Assembly: GCA_032358255.1 (NCBI GenBank)
Contig: JAULBX010027507.1
Location: 1-36,483, forward strand
Direction of reading: 5' to 3'
DNA length: 36,483 nucleotides
From: Heterotrichella gracilis
Lineage: Eukaryota > Sar > Xanthophyceae > Tribonematales > Xanthonemataceae
The notes under the pieces were generated by a model. The model saw only the letters and a list, made by a program, of their open reading frames with translations. It was not told the origin of the DNA and made no database searches. This document shows, piece by piece, positions 1 through 10,381 of the stretch. The number at the start of each line of letters is the position of its first letter. The stretch's first letter is position 1. The position numbers and the translations under genes were made by a program.

Positions 1-74
<74 letters not shown>
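1..74. repeat. Poly-G homopolymer at window edge
   Basis: An uninterrupted run of 74 G residues. It may be a real homopolymer, but at a sequence edge it is just as likely a sequencing or assembly artefact. The minus-strand gene at 687-877 must continue to its left. Confidence 0.95.
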
Positions 75-75
<1 letters not shown>

Positions 76-686
76 GGCGTATGCAAGCCAGTGCTGGTGT
101 GGATGCACAAACACCCAGCTGGTTCCTTATGAGAGACCGCCCAACAGAGTCTCCTGGTGGATGGGGGTGGGGTGGGGTGTATAATGGCGTGAATGATCTG
201 TTTGACTGCATACGAGCTCTGTTCCTGTGCAGGTGTTGCGCCCAAGGGCGGGTGTGGGATGTAAGCCGGTAAAGTGTGGATGCGGAAAAGCCCACTGTGG
301 ATGCAGGTAACCTGTGTGGATGTAAAAGACCAGTGTGGCATTGCTGGTTATTTTGGGAAAGGGCAGGTCGACAGGCAGGGCAGACTGAATGCGCACACAC
401 TGTTGGCCAAAGTGAGGAAGCTGTCTGTGCATACATGAGTAGAGGTATCTGCGCATGGACAGGGCTAGCTGGCGCAAGGAGTGTATGCAAAGGTACTGAT
501 ATGTCTGTATTGCTGGGACCCATGTTGAGTACATAATTGGCACTAAGTCCAGTGCATGCAAGGGGGGGAGCACCACATGCATGCACCATATGCATGCACC
601 TTGCCTTGAGTATCTACGTCTTGTAGGCAGCGTTGATAAAACAGCAGGACCACCACACCGTAGGTAGAAAGAGACTCGCAACCTAC
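75..686 (-). other. Probable first intron of the ASCC2-like gene
   Basis: Read on the minus strand, this stretch follows a good donor (GTAGGT, first bases at 686-685). I found no second exon with recognisable coding sequence before the poly-G tract, so the intron probably runs past the window edge. The longest minus-strand open frame here (127-720) is in the wrong frame relative to the exon and looks non-coding. GCATGC-rich motifs occur near 555-600. Confidence 0.45.
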
Positions 687-877
687 CTGGCATAGCGCAG
701 GAAGGAGTCCAAGCTCTCAATATAGGACTTATCCCTCACGACAGCCTCCCAAAACTTGGCATCGTCGAGCTTGAGCAGGGCGGAAAGGGCTGCGCTGGTC
801 TGCTCCACTGCCAAGCGCGTGTCTTCTTGGCTGAAGCTGAAGTTGTCCTCCGGGAAGAATGGCAGGGCTTGCGACAT
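687..877 (-). CDS. ASCC2: ASCC2-like protein, first coding exon (partial)
   Basis: Only the first 63 codons plus two bases are present, from the ATG at 877-875 to a donor after base 687. The peptide has FWEAVVRD around residues 42-49 and LDSFLRYA at 56-63. This matches the conserved N-terminal segment of activating signal cointegrator 1 complex subunit 2, where a similar FW...V..D block precedes LDS(Y/F)LRY. In animals ASCC2 is a ubiquitin-binding CUE-domain partner of the ASCC3 helicase in alkylation repair and ribosome quality control; plants have a CUE-protein homologue. The CUE domain would lie in later exons outside the window. The next exon must supply one base to finish the split codon. 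Recognition rests on this short block alone, so another protein sharing it cannot be excluded. The gene is divergent to the YRDC gene on the plus strand. Confidence 0.55.
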
Positions 878-2139
878 GGTGGCGTGGACGTGGCTTCACT
901 TAGAGGGTTCACCAGATGCAGCCCACATAGAAGACGGTAGGCAGTACCGAGTTTCGCTGCAGACGGGGGCCAAAATGGCAAGAAAACGTGGGGTTCATTG
1001 CCCGGGGGAGTGTTTAGCTAGTGCATGCGAGCAGCAAATACTGGTTGCATGCGATGGCAGTATGCATGCAAATGTGTTCGATGATGCGATAAGGGTGTGC
1101 CACGAGAACGGGCACTTATTGATGTCAGGCTGACGGGCTGGCAATTAATGACGCGGTGCTTCCAAATTTGCACACTGAAAAGCAACTGCACCAAGGCATT
1201 GTATGGCACGAGGGCACCGGCAACATCATAGTATGCAAAGTGAACGGGGCGACGAGGGGACTTGGCTGATAGATGGTGCCGTCAACGCTTGCACAAGGCT
1301 GGTATTATAAAGCCCTCTTTATCAGTGTCATTTCGTTATCAGAAGGAACGCATCAGCTACGTGCACTGTTGCTTTCTATCGGGATTTTGCTGCACGACAA
1401 CTACTGACAACCTGGGTGGGTCTCCGAGACTCCGAGACTTGCAAGCGCAAGAGTAGGGTAGAGAAACAAACGGATGGGTTTTCTATTTTTTGCCAGTGTG
1501 GTGGCCCTCGTTACCACCGCTGCCAGCTGACTCAGACTCTAACTGGGTGTTCTGCATATGCATGCATGCATGTGCGAACCACATGCAATAATCGGTTGCA
1601 CCTACGCTTGCCCTACGAGCGGGCATATAACATTCCCCTGAAGTGCCAGTGGTACCTTGATATTGCGTTCCATTGAATTGGGCGCCTCTTGCCACAGTCC
1701 TTTGGAGGTCCTACTACTCACCACACATCGCCGCCAACATCGCCTTCGCAACGCCCGCCCCGCCCGTCAACAGCAGCAACGGGCCTCCTTTCAACAGTAT
1801 CAGGCGCAACACATGGGATACAGCACCTGGTCGTGACCCCCACAGAAGTGCACCCGTGTCCCCAACCACACTGCCAGTTCCACGGCACCTGCTGGTCCCA
1901 CCCAACGAGAGCCCAACAACGGCTGCCCACTACCAAGCAAGCTACCGTGTGGCGCACAGTAGCCCACTCAGGCCGTGCCATGGTGGCGTCATGGTCGGGG
2001 CTTGGAACCCGCCTTACCCTAGCTAAGGGTGCACAGGTATGCAGCCATGCCCCGATGGACAACCACACGCACCAAAACCTTTACGTGTAGCACTTCCCAC
2101 ATCTGGACGGGGATGGCATTGGCGTTGTTTGTCACGCTC

Positions 2140-2340
2140 ACCCCAACCCGCAGCCACAGCCACAGATCCCCCATGCTCACCCCAATCACCGCAACCACAC
2201 CCACAACCACACTGGCACCCACATCCACACGCACATCCAAACGCACGCCCACACTCACACCCATACCCACACCTACATCCACACCAGCGGCCACATGCAC
2301 ACCCACGCCAACGCTCACATCCACATCCACCCCCCATTGC
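2140..2340. repeat. CCACAC/CCACAT-rich degenerate minisatellite
   Basis: About 200 bp of imperfect 6-base units of the type CCACAC, CCACAT and CCCACA, strongly C/A-skewed on the plus strand. It produces spurious His/Thr/Pro-rich frames on the plus strand and Val/Gly-rich frames on the minus strand. Confidence 0.85.
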
Positions 2341-2388
2341 CGTGCATGCGCCACCACTTTACGGCCTGTCAACTTCGGTCCCTTTAGG

Positions 2389-2400
2389 GTTTTAGGGTCT
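2389..2400 (+). repeat. Telomere-type motif (TTTAGGG-like)
   Basis: Two imperfect TTTAGGG-type units upstream of the YRDC gene. Comparable short runs recur at 6574-6588, 6603-6614, 9173-9190, 11404-11420, 12238-12275, 12326-12350, 21872-21888, 24251-24290, 25265-25300, 26378-26395, 26540-26575 and 27080-27115, in introns and spacers rather than exons. The heptamer is the plant/green-algal telomere type. None is long enough to be a real telomere. Confidence 0.7.
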
Positions 2401-2624
2401 TATCGGCCTAGAGTCCTGGCGGACTATGCTGGCATCAAACCACAAGGTTGATTAACCCTCTCAAATCTCTATGTGTGCAGGCATGGGACACCCTGCGCAC
2501 TCCGCCACCTCCCCACTGCTGCCCAAGCGCACCCCTTGCCTGGAACCACGCCCCCGCACAGCGGCATCGCACCAATTGCCATGTACCCCAACGCCGTGGG
2601 CCGCATGCCACACACTGCACCAGT

Positions 2625-4284
2625 ATGGAGCGGGAATACATGCCTGCAGAGACAACAAAATGCGCCCCTACGGATGACAGAGTACCCTCAGGGAGAGCGG
2701 CTGTGGAGGACCGAATACCCTTAGGGCGCGACAATGTGGTACCAGCTGCGGAGGACAGGATAGCCCAGGGCTGCGCAGCCCTGGCAGCGGCGCAGGTTGT
2801 TGCTGTGCCGACCGACACCCTCTACGGTACGCCCTGCAGCTCCATTCCTGACCGGAAACCCTAAACTTTGAACCCTTCGAGTTGTTGCGATGCCAACCGA
2901 CACCCTCTACGGTACGCCCAGGAGCGGCACCTATGGCTGGAAGTTCTTAAGCCTCAACAATAATACTTTTTTATGGTGCGCTGTACGGGACTACAGTGCC
3001 ATTTTTAAACTCTGAGCAGTTGTTGCAGTGCCATCCGGCATGCTCTAGAAAACGCCTTGCAGCTGCGTCCCTGGTGAAATGTCACAATTCATAAACTCTG
3101 AACGAGATAGACACGCGCATACCATGTGCCTTGCAGCAGCTTCACTGCTTATGGAATGGATATTTTTATGTTACCCTGCTTTGTCATGCGATTTTAGCCC
3201 AAAATTGGCCACATAGGTCATTTCCTGACCACCATACTCAATCGTGTCGCCATCGCACCTCCACCGTCACTTCACCGCCACCCACACCCACCCCACCCCA
3301 CCCGCAGGCCTGGCGGCGTGCGCCAACAGTCCCCAAGGGGTGCGCGCCATCTACTCCATCAAGCGAAGGAACCTGACCTCCCCTCTGGCGATAACTGTGT
3401 CTGATCCCTTGCACGTGGGTCGATACGCACATGTGGACCACCTGCCACATGGCCTGCTAGAGGACCTGCTGCCTGGCCCTGTGACTTTGCTGCTGAGGCG
3501 GAGGGAGGATGCCCCGCTGTGTGCGGAGCTGAACCCCGGCGTGGGGTCTATAGGTGCGCTGGGATTACCCTTCTGTAGGGTATGAGATGTGTACTACCTG
3601 CTGCCAGGCGCCCTGTGCATCCTTTCTGGGGTCAATTTTATCTCTTTCTGTTGTGTGCATTTCGCATCCCAGGGCAGGCAGGGGGCATTCGATTGAACTG
3701 TATATTTTGAACAAACATCTAAGTGTTTTTAATATACGGTATATATTGTATGTTAACATGTATGCATGTGCTTTTCCTGCAGGCATTCGGATCCCTGACC
3801 ACCCTCTCCTGCGCGCCCTGTGCCGCGCCTATGGGCGGGCCCCGATTATATCTATTATGTCATGTGTAAACACAGCTGATTGAAATGGTTTTATTTTAAA
3901 TCTTAAATTTATATGTACTTTTCTAATCCTTATTTGCATGTTCATATGTGTGTCTGTTTGCCTGCAGGCATTCGGGTCCCTGACCACCCTTTCCTGCGCG
4001 CCCTGTGCCGCGCCTACGGGTGCGCCCTCGCCCTCACCTCAGCCAACATCTCAGGGGCCACCAGCCCCTTGCGGGTGCAGGAGTTCCAGGAGCTCTGGAA
4101 CCAGCTGGCGGTGGTGTATGATGGGGGTGCCATCCCCTCGGGGCGCGCAGGGTCTACCGTGGTCGAGCTGGTCCAAGGGGGATGTTATAGGGTTGTGAGG
4201 GAGGGGAGTGCGCTGGAGGCGACGGTGGGGGTGCTGGAGGGGCGGTATGGGCTGCGGCAGGGGGAGGGCGAGGGGGGGGCATAG
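2625..4284 (+). CDS. YRDC: Threonylcarbamoyl-AMP synthase, YRDC/Sua5 type
   Basis: Three exons: 2625-2826, 3308-3553 and 3968-4284 (stop TAG), giving 254 aa; both introns are GT-AG and phase 1. The enzyme joins threonine, bicarbonate and ATP into threonylcarbamoyl-AMP, the donor for the t6A37 modification of ANN-decoding tRNAs. Family motifs appear in order: AVPTDTLYGLA across the exon 1/2 junction, KRR...PLAI, LLPGPVTLLL, GIRVPDHP across the exon 2/3 junction, ALALTSANISG, and STVVEL...YRVVREGSA near the C-terminus. There is no C-terminal Sua5 domain, so it is the short YRDC form, with length close to the animal protein. The start is uncertain. ATG 2625 gives a compact protein, but the frame is open upstream to an ATG at 2448 and the added residues could act as an organelle-targeting peptide. 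Both introns hold partial copies of neighbouring exon ends. Confidence 0.88.
2881..2925 (+). repeat. Partial copy of YRDC exon 1 end with donor
   Basis: About 45 bp nearly identical to 2796-2840, which is the last 31 bases of exon 1 plus the start of intron 1. The offset is 85 bp. The copied segment still encodes PTDTLYG followed by the same GTACGC donor. A more decayed third copy can be traced at 3019-3075. Using the copied donor would retain 85 bp with an in-frame TAA, so it would not give a functional enzyme. Confidence 0.85.
3783..3838 (+). repeat. Partial copy of YRDC exon 3 start with acceptor
   Basis: A CTGCAG acceptor followed by about 50 bases that match the start of exon 3 (3968 onward) with few differences, encoding IRIPDHPLLRALCRAYG. 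It then diverges into AT-rich intron sequence. The offset is 185 bp. The upstream flank also resembles that of the true acceptor. Splicing to this acceptor reaches an in-frame TGA before the real exon 3, so I treat it as a pseudo-exon. Confidence 0.85.
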
Positions 4285-4700
4285 GGGGGTGGGGGATGGC
4301 TATTATAAATAGCCATAGAGGGAGGGGCGTCCGACCTTTTACAAACATGTTGGTGTTGAGGACCTAGTATGAACCGTTTCATAAGCGATGCGTGTTTGAA
4401 GCTTCATGTCTTGGGTTGACCTGCCAGGGTTTAGGGTGTGAACAGTGCCAGCCTCAGGGGGAGGCGATAGGGCCGTGCTTTTTACCATTTGTTGGCGAAT
4501 GGCTTGCCCGGTGTGTATTGAGTGCAGACTTAACATCCCCGATAATACCATACATTGAGGTGTAGCCCCCTTGTGTGGAGATGTTGTGCCTTCTTCCCTT
4601 GTCCGACAGTGGGACGGGTGTTAGCCGGCACCCAAAGTGAGAACAACCCAGCACCCGTGTCCTTGCTGCACTGCAAACGTTTGGGACACAGTAATACACT

Positions 4701-4725
4701 GTACTGTACTGTACTGTACTGTACT
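4701..4725. repeat. (GTACT)5 microsatellite
   Basis: Five exact 5-base units in the spacer downstream of the YRDC gene. Confidence 0.95.
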
Positions 4726-5480
4726 ATGGGCTGTGTACTATGCAAGCACAACGCCCAGCTGGCTGCACTTCTTTGGAGATAGGAGGGGAGTTAAACCACG
4801 CCTGAAGTATGGTAACCGCGCGCTTGGTCTGCCGCATCAGTTTGCGTTCAAATTTCTTTTGGGCCCAGAACCTAAACAGAGATCTCTTCGACCTACAGGC
4901 CGTTTAATTGCCTTCCAGTGCACAGTGCACTGACTCGCAACCGAGGCTAGTATATTATGCAGAGCAAGCGTCGTGGCAAAATTGTGGAGCGGGCAGAAGA
5001 ACAACTTTACTGGGCATTTTAAAACTTGGGTTTTGTTGTTGAGACTACGTTTATATGCACGCACGGTGAGAAACCACTTGCATGCATGCATTTTTTGTAT
5101 GCATGCATGTGGTGTCTCAGCTGCCTGCGCGTTACCACTCGGAAGCGCCAAGTGCACTCGTGGTGTCAACGTGCTTGCTCCTGGTTGGCGACAGCTTGAC
5201 TCTGGGCCAACGGCTATCCTCTCATAGCCCCGCAGAAAACGTGAAGCAAGCATCCACCTTTGGCACAAAGTATTGCAAACAACCCAGGATGAAGCAAGAG
5301 TGACTAGGTATCTTATCCACGGTCGTTGGTGGTGAAGTTGTAGCTCCAACGTCTTGTGATCTACCCACCCTAAGCTTCTAAAGCTGTATAAGGTATATGT
5401 TTCACAGCGTCTTGGCAGCAAGTGAAAGCTTTCAGGCTTCAAGGTGGCAGTGTGCACGTTCACCCAGCAACAAGGTTGAG

Positions 5481-5610
5481 GCAACCCACCACCCACCAGC
5501 ACCACCCACCACCAGCACCACCAGCACCACCGCAACAAGGGTGAGCATCCCACCAGCAGCACCACCCACCACCAGCACCACCAGTACCTACAGCAACCAG
5601 CACCAGCAAA
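5481..5610. repeat. CCACCAGCA-type minisatellite
   Basis: Two longer units (around 5494-5533 and 5550-5588), each made of CCA/GCA triplets and separated by a stretch beginning GCAACAAGG. It is an imperfect tandem repeat upstream of the permease gene. Confidence 0.8.
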
Positions 5611-5927
5611 CCAGCGCAACCAGAAGAGGGAGATCAGCTGCAAGCCCTGAGCCAGGGTTTTCGGCACACCTCAAACGCCTGCAGCTTATAACCACTGGTT
5701 AGTCAGGTACTGTACTTGCGTTCCAGCACTACAGCCAGGTCAGCAACCCTAGCTGCCCTGCAGGCGGCCAGCCCCCTCATCCTATTCCCCTGGCTAGTGA
5801 ACCCCACTGGCACAGATCACTATCCGCCAATAAGAGTCCAGTAATAGGACAACAGGGGGTTGGAGAGGAGCCCCCCGAAGCCCAAAGGACCACCGGCAAC
5901 TCCCAAAAGAGGTCAAGCAGTGGCCCA

Positions 5928-8900
5928 ATGGCGCTCCCACCCACCCGCCACTGCCCGACGTGGCTCACCCCTTGCACGGCCACAGCACCCCTCCGCACCC
6001 ACCACCGCAGCCACCACCACCACCACCATCACCACCGCAGACCGCCCCTCCCCGCCACCACCACCACCTGCAGCGCCAGCCCGCCCCCACCCCCCACCCC
6101 CACCCGCGCCCGCCTCTTCTCCAACCTTAACCCCGCCACGCTCCGCCATGAGCCAGGCACCGTGTGGGGATCCACAGCCCTGGTTGCGGGGACCACAGTC
6201 GGGGCGGGGATCCTGGCGCTGCCAGCTGTCACCGAGGGCTGCGGCTTCATTGCCTCCAGCACAGCACTAATAGCCTGCAGCATCTACTCAATTACCACCG
6301 GGTTGTTGATAGCAGAGGTGAACGTGAGTACTATGTGTGAGCTGGGCAGTGGCGGGGTGTCGATCGTGACGATGGCGGAGCGGACGCTGGGCAGGGGGGG
6401 GACGGTACTCGCGTCCTCCACCTACATCTTCCTGCACTACGCGCTCCTGGTGGCATGTAGGTGCAGCACCCTCAACTCTAACCCGAGAAAGTATACATGG
6501 ATGGCACCCGCCTTGTGCACTGATGCGCCTGAGAACCGGCATGCATGCTGGGTTTAGGAGCCCCGCTTGCATCTACGGTTTAGGGTTTGGCCTTGATGAT
6601 TCCTAAACCCTAAACAGCATTGGGCCAAGCTGACAAGTTGCTACAAGCACATCCCTTATATCGCCTAATTCATCCTGTGTGGGGCTAAAATCTTACAACC
6701 CCCCCCTGGCCCCCTGCAGATATCTCCCGATCAGGGCAGGTCATATCCGACGTCACAAATGCGCCCTCCTGGGTGGCAGTGACGGCATTTGTGTCGACAT
6801 TTGGGGGGCTCTGCTATTTCAGCTCCCCCAGGACGCTGGATACCGCAAATTCAGTGCTGGTGGCGGCGGTGGTGGGCTCGTTTGCGGTGCGCATGGGAAA
6901 CCCTAAAGCGCAGGCTTGAAACACTGCTCGTTCAAAGCAGCAAGGAAAAGCGAGGGAAAGAATTTACCCCTTGCCATCTTCCTAATGACTGCGATTATCA
7001 TGCAAGTGCCATGCTGGCTATCCAATTTCAGCTGCATACGAGGCTGCCACAGCCAATAGAGCCTTGAGTCAAACTTGCCACTGCGGAGTGAATGGCGTGG
7101 TTGAAATGCGCACAGCCAGATCAGCAGTTGAAATCCTGAAAAATCATCACATCCCCCCTTGCAGTGCCTGCTGGTGGTGGTTGCAGCGGGGTTGGACCCA
7201 GCGGCTCTGGTCAAGGCCGAGTGGACTCAGCTGCCTGGCGCCCTCCCCGTCATCGCGCTGTCATTTGTCTACCAAAATGTGGTGCCAGTCATTGCGAGCA
7301 GCCTGGAGGTGCGGTGTTATTAAAATGTTTTTTTAAGTGAATTTTAAATAATTCATAGAAAGTAATTGCGAGCAGCCTGGAGGTGCGTGCCACAGATGAA
7401 AACACGTATCCCGAAATTTTCCGTGCCTGTCCTGGTAGGTGGGTTGGTCCCCACCCGCATATCATTATGACATGGTCTCAAGAGGGTTGGAGGGTTGAGA
7501 GTAATGAGTTATCATGTGTTACAGTAACAAACCCAAAATTTATCACAGTAAATGAACCCAAATTCACAAAACCTGATTACAAGGGGGAATTAAATGCATA
7601 AACATGAATGGAAGTTGCATGGGTGGGGGCATAGACAGCAAGGGGGGCATTACTATTATACGCGTACCGACCACAATAGCCAGATCAGCAATCAAACTCG
7701 CACAAGCATGCGCCACTCAGTCCTGTCCTGGCATTGTTTGTACCGTTTTTGGATGTGTCTAGCCTGCAGGTCCTTAGTAACGGGCATGCTCCCCCAGTAA
7801 CACCTAGGGTACGTATGATGAGTGACGCGAAAGGGTAAATATTTAACCCGCATGCAGGGAGACATGCCCAAGATCCGCACCAGCATCGTCCTCGGGGTTG
7901 TCCTCCCCTTGATCATGTTCCTCGCCTGGAATGGGGCCATCCTGGGATCATTGCCGCCTGCTGACGTGGCAGGTGGGCTGTCATCAGACCCACTCATGGT
8001 GCTGAGGTCGGGCGATGCAGCGCTCATCGGGCCGCTCATCGACACGTTTTCGTTCCTGGCGATCGCGACGTCGTTCATCGGGTTTGCGTTGGGTCTTTCT
8101 GACTTCATTGCTGATGGGCTGAAGGTCAGGGTGGTGCAGTGGGATGTACATGGGTTTGAACTTGTGATCGATTTGATCCACTCTTAAAGAGAAATACTGA
8201 TGGGTGGGATGCTTGCCAAGGTACCATCCCACGAGAGGTGTGTCCTGTCATCGCCCATTAGTACAACCCTGGCACGTGTGTGTGTGTATTGTGCCTGGCA
8301 TGTTAGATGTGCGTGTACCGATGCCACATTTTTCAGACCAAAGCATATGCATCCCGAGGTGTCTACCTGTCCTCTCAACGTACAAAGGGATCATGCCTCC
8401 CATCTTGATGGTATGTCCTCGTTGCCATGCTTTGCTTACCAGCTCGACGTCTCAAAAGGGTAAGGGCCAAGGGTTAGCGCAACCAGCTCCCCCTCATAAG
8501 GTTGAGTTAGAGGTTAGGGATATTAGGGATCTGCTCACCCTAGGAGGTTTAGGTTTAGGAGGTCTAGGTTTCAGCTCATTCTCATGGAGCAGCGCTGTTC
8601 ACTGAACGGCGCATCTCGCCCTTGTTCACTTCCCTCCCCACCTGGCACTAACCATCACTTTCCGCCCCCTGCAGCTGCCCAGCAGCCGCCAGCCCCTGCC
8701 CTACCTCCTGGCCCTCCTCCCCCCCTCCGTCCTCGCGGTGCTCTTCCCCGGGATCTTCTTCTCAGCCCTGGACTTTGCGGGAACCTATGGCGTGCTAGTG
8801 CTGTTTGGGCTCATTCCCGTTGCAATGGTATGGCGCGAGCGGTACGGCGGGGTGGGCATGCGAGTCCCGCAGGCGGTCCCCGGTGGGAGGGTGGTGCTGG

Positions 8901-8989
8901 TGGGCGTGGGGGGGCTGACGGTGGCTGTGATTGGAAATGAGGTGGCGCAGGCGCTGGGTGGGGTGCTGGGCTTTACTGGATCTCACTGA
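5928..8989 (+). CDS. Aromatic amino acid permease (Trp/Tyr permease family)
   Basis: Five exons: 5928-6456, 6720-6886, 7165-7308, 7858-8124 and 8675-8989 (stop TGA), giving 473 aa. All introns are GT-AG. The first transmembrane segment, residues about 77-99, carries GTTVGAGILALP, the hallmark of the HAAAP/Trp-Tyr permease family of proton-coupled aromatic amino acid transporters. Later segments also fit: SFVYQNVVPVIASSLEGD, followed by KIRTSIVLGVVLPLIMFLAWNGAILGSLP and FLAIATSFIGFALGLSDF (residues roughly 265-360). The exon 3/4 junction joins SLE to GDMPKIR exactly where the family is continuous. Residues 1-75 are rich in Pro, Thr, His and Arg, include an eight-His run, and contain no membrane segment. 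Plant homologues are predicted plastid proteins, so this may be a transit peptide. ATG 5928 is the only upstream Met in frame; an extra 5' exon is possible. The substrate (Tyr or Trp) cannot be read from sequence. Confidence 0.85.
7365..7387 (+). repeat. Copy of permease exon 3 end with donor
   Basis: Twenty-three bases identical to 7291-7313, the last 18 bases of exon 3 plus the start of its GTGCG donor, repeated 74 bp downstream inside intron 3. Using the second donor (after 7382) would add 74 bp and shift the frame. Confidence 0.85.
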
Positions 8990-10381
8990 ACCCCATTGTG
9001 CTGCCTTTTGTGGGGTGGGGGGTTGTCCTTCTCTTCTTGCGATCAGTGCAGCTGGGGTGCCAATAAGAGTGGTCAAAACGCAGCGTCAGGTGAAGCATCA
9101 GTTGAGTTACAAGTATACACCTTGTGCCGTTGCACTTGTAGGCCGGAGGATGGCCTTTCTTTGCTGACCCTGTTTAGGGTTTAGGGTTTGGTGGACCCAT
9201 GGCACACACTATGTACCACTACGAAGACGGGGACAGTGGGTGCAATCTTCTTTGCGCAGTGCCAGAGGACGGCTTGTAAAAGGCTAGGAAGGCAACTGAT
9301 TCTCTCTATGTTGCACTATATATAATGCAGTGTGCACTTTGTACCCCTAGTGGCAAACACCATATTTGCCCAGCCAAGCGGGTGGTGTGGGAAACCCTTG
9401 ATCCGCTGATCAAACGCAAGCACTTGTCCACAGCTTACACCTTGTGGGGTGGCTTTCTACTACTGCCACTTAGTAGGTACAAGATATCTTCTTGTGTGAG
9501 CTTCCACTGTTGTCTAGTACCAGGGCAATGCATCTGCCAGCTGCTAGATAGCCTCACCCAATAGGTAGCACGGTGCTGGTGCCAGTTGGTGTTTTCAGAG
9601 CTCGAAGGGCATCCCTGCTGCCAGCTGCACCCACCGTCCGCGTAGGGAGAGCCTCTCAAACTTTGATACAAGTTTTTGAAGGTGGCGCCTCTTGAGTTGG
9701 CTGTCGGAGTGACGTTTGGGTGTGCGTCAGCCACGCGTCAGGTGATGACCTGGAGGTTGAAGCTTCCAAGCTAGCTTCCAATAGGACCAGGGGGCATCAA
9801 TATGCTTCAGCATGCAACGAGGATGCAAATAGACCAATAATGGTGCTTGATTGGGTTTTAAATCATATTGGATTGTGCCAACTGGATCCCTGCTTCCTAC
9901 TACTGGCAGTCCTGTTTCGTGAAAAACGTGCACCCCCTCGCCAGTCCTCGCCCATCCATGGACTATAGAAGCACAGACCATCGAGTAGCAAGTTATTCTG
10001 CCTGCTTACAACCTGGACGGTGTTTTATCCTGTTGCCGAACAACCGCCCACCTCCGCCCACCTCGTCTAAACCCCTTCACTGCTAAGTGCATGCTTGGCA
10101 AGCATATAGCCATCGCGTAACGGCATACGCTAGTGTTTGAGAGCACCGCCCATCTCCTTGAAGCGTTTGCCCTTGTGTTGACTGCGGTCGAACCGCTCTG
10201 GTAAGCTTCGCTTGCTTCATCCGTGAAGTGCTGATTCGGCATGCATGCATGTGTCATTATCTGGGGGTGTTTATCAGTCCAAAGACAACGCATCAAAGCC
10301 CAACATTTGCCGCAACGATGCACTATCTGACCCAAAACCGTTCCGCTACCTCGCAGGTGAGGACCGTGTACCTAGGCAAGT
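8990..10381. other. Spacer and upstream region of secreted paralogue 1
   Basis: No gene recognised. From about 9150 rightward this sequence is homologous in blocks to 21840-23207, the flank of paralogue 2. Shared blocks include a telomere-type motif (9173-9190 and 21872-21888), CCACAGCTTACAC (9428 and 22269), GTGCGTCAGCCACGCGTCAG (9721 and 22557), and the bases just before each ATG. This region probably contains the promoter and 5' UTR, but I cannot place a TATA box or start site. Confidence 0.65.

Larger units (their letters stand above)
878..2624. other. Divergent intergenic region
   Basis: This spacer holds the upstream regions of the minus-strand ASCC2-like gene and the plus-strand YRDC gene. 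I see no convincing exon. Several open frames at 1673-2090 are Pro/His/Gln-rich, overlap in different frames and have no family resemblance. A GCATGC-rich patch lies at 1555-1575, a CCACAC-type repeat at 2140-2340 and a telomere-type motif near 2389-2400. The 5' part of the YRDC transcript, and possibly a longer N-terminus (see that entry), may begin inside its right end. Confidence 0.5.
4285..5927. other. Intergenic region between YRDC and permease genes
   Basis: No gene recognised. It contains the 3' flank of the YRDC gene, a pentanucleotide microsatellite at 4701-4725, paired GCATGC-rich motifs around 5082-5110, and CCA/CAG-rich repeats at 5481-5610. A 276-codon minus-strand frame (4837-5667) reads Trp/Cys/Val-rich nonsense through the repeat and is not supported. 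Confidence 0.6.

Noticed and set aside
127..720. 197-codon open frame on the minus strand
   Set aside because: It overlaps the ASCC2-like exon in another frame and crosses its donor; the composition is not protein-like.
1673..2090. Overlapping Pro/His/Gln-rich open frames, one ending in a Gln-rich peptide, as a possible extra exon
   Set aside because: Several frames are open at once, a sign of biased composition. No domain is recognisable and no splice partner could be found.
2019..2451. Open frames on both strands over the CCACAC repeat
   Set aside because: They are low-complexity translations of a hexamer repeat (His/Thr/Pro on one strand, Val/Gly on the other).
4837..5667. 276-codon open frame on the minus strand
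   Set aside because: It is Trp/Cys/Val/Gly-rich because it reads through CCA/CAG repeats. It has no family resemblance and no supporting context.
9173..9190. True telomere or chromosome end
   Set aside because: Only two or three heptamers are present, with genes on both sides. It is an interstitial motif.
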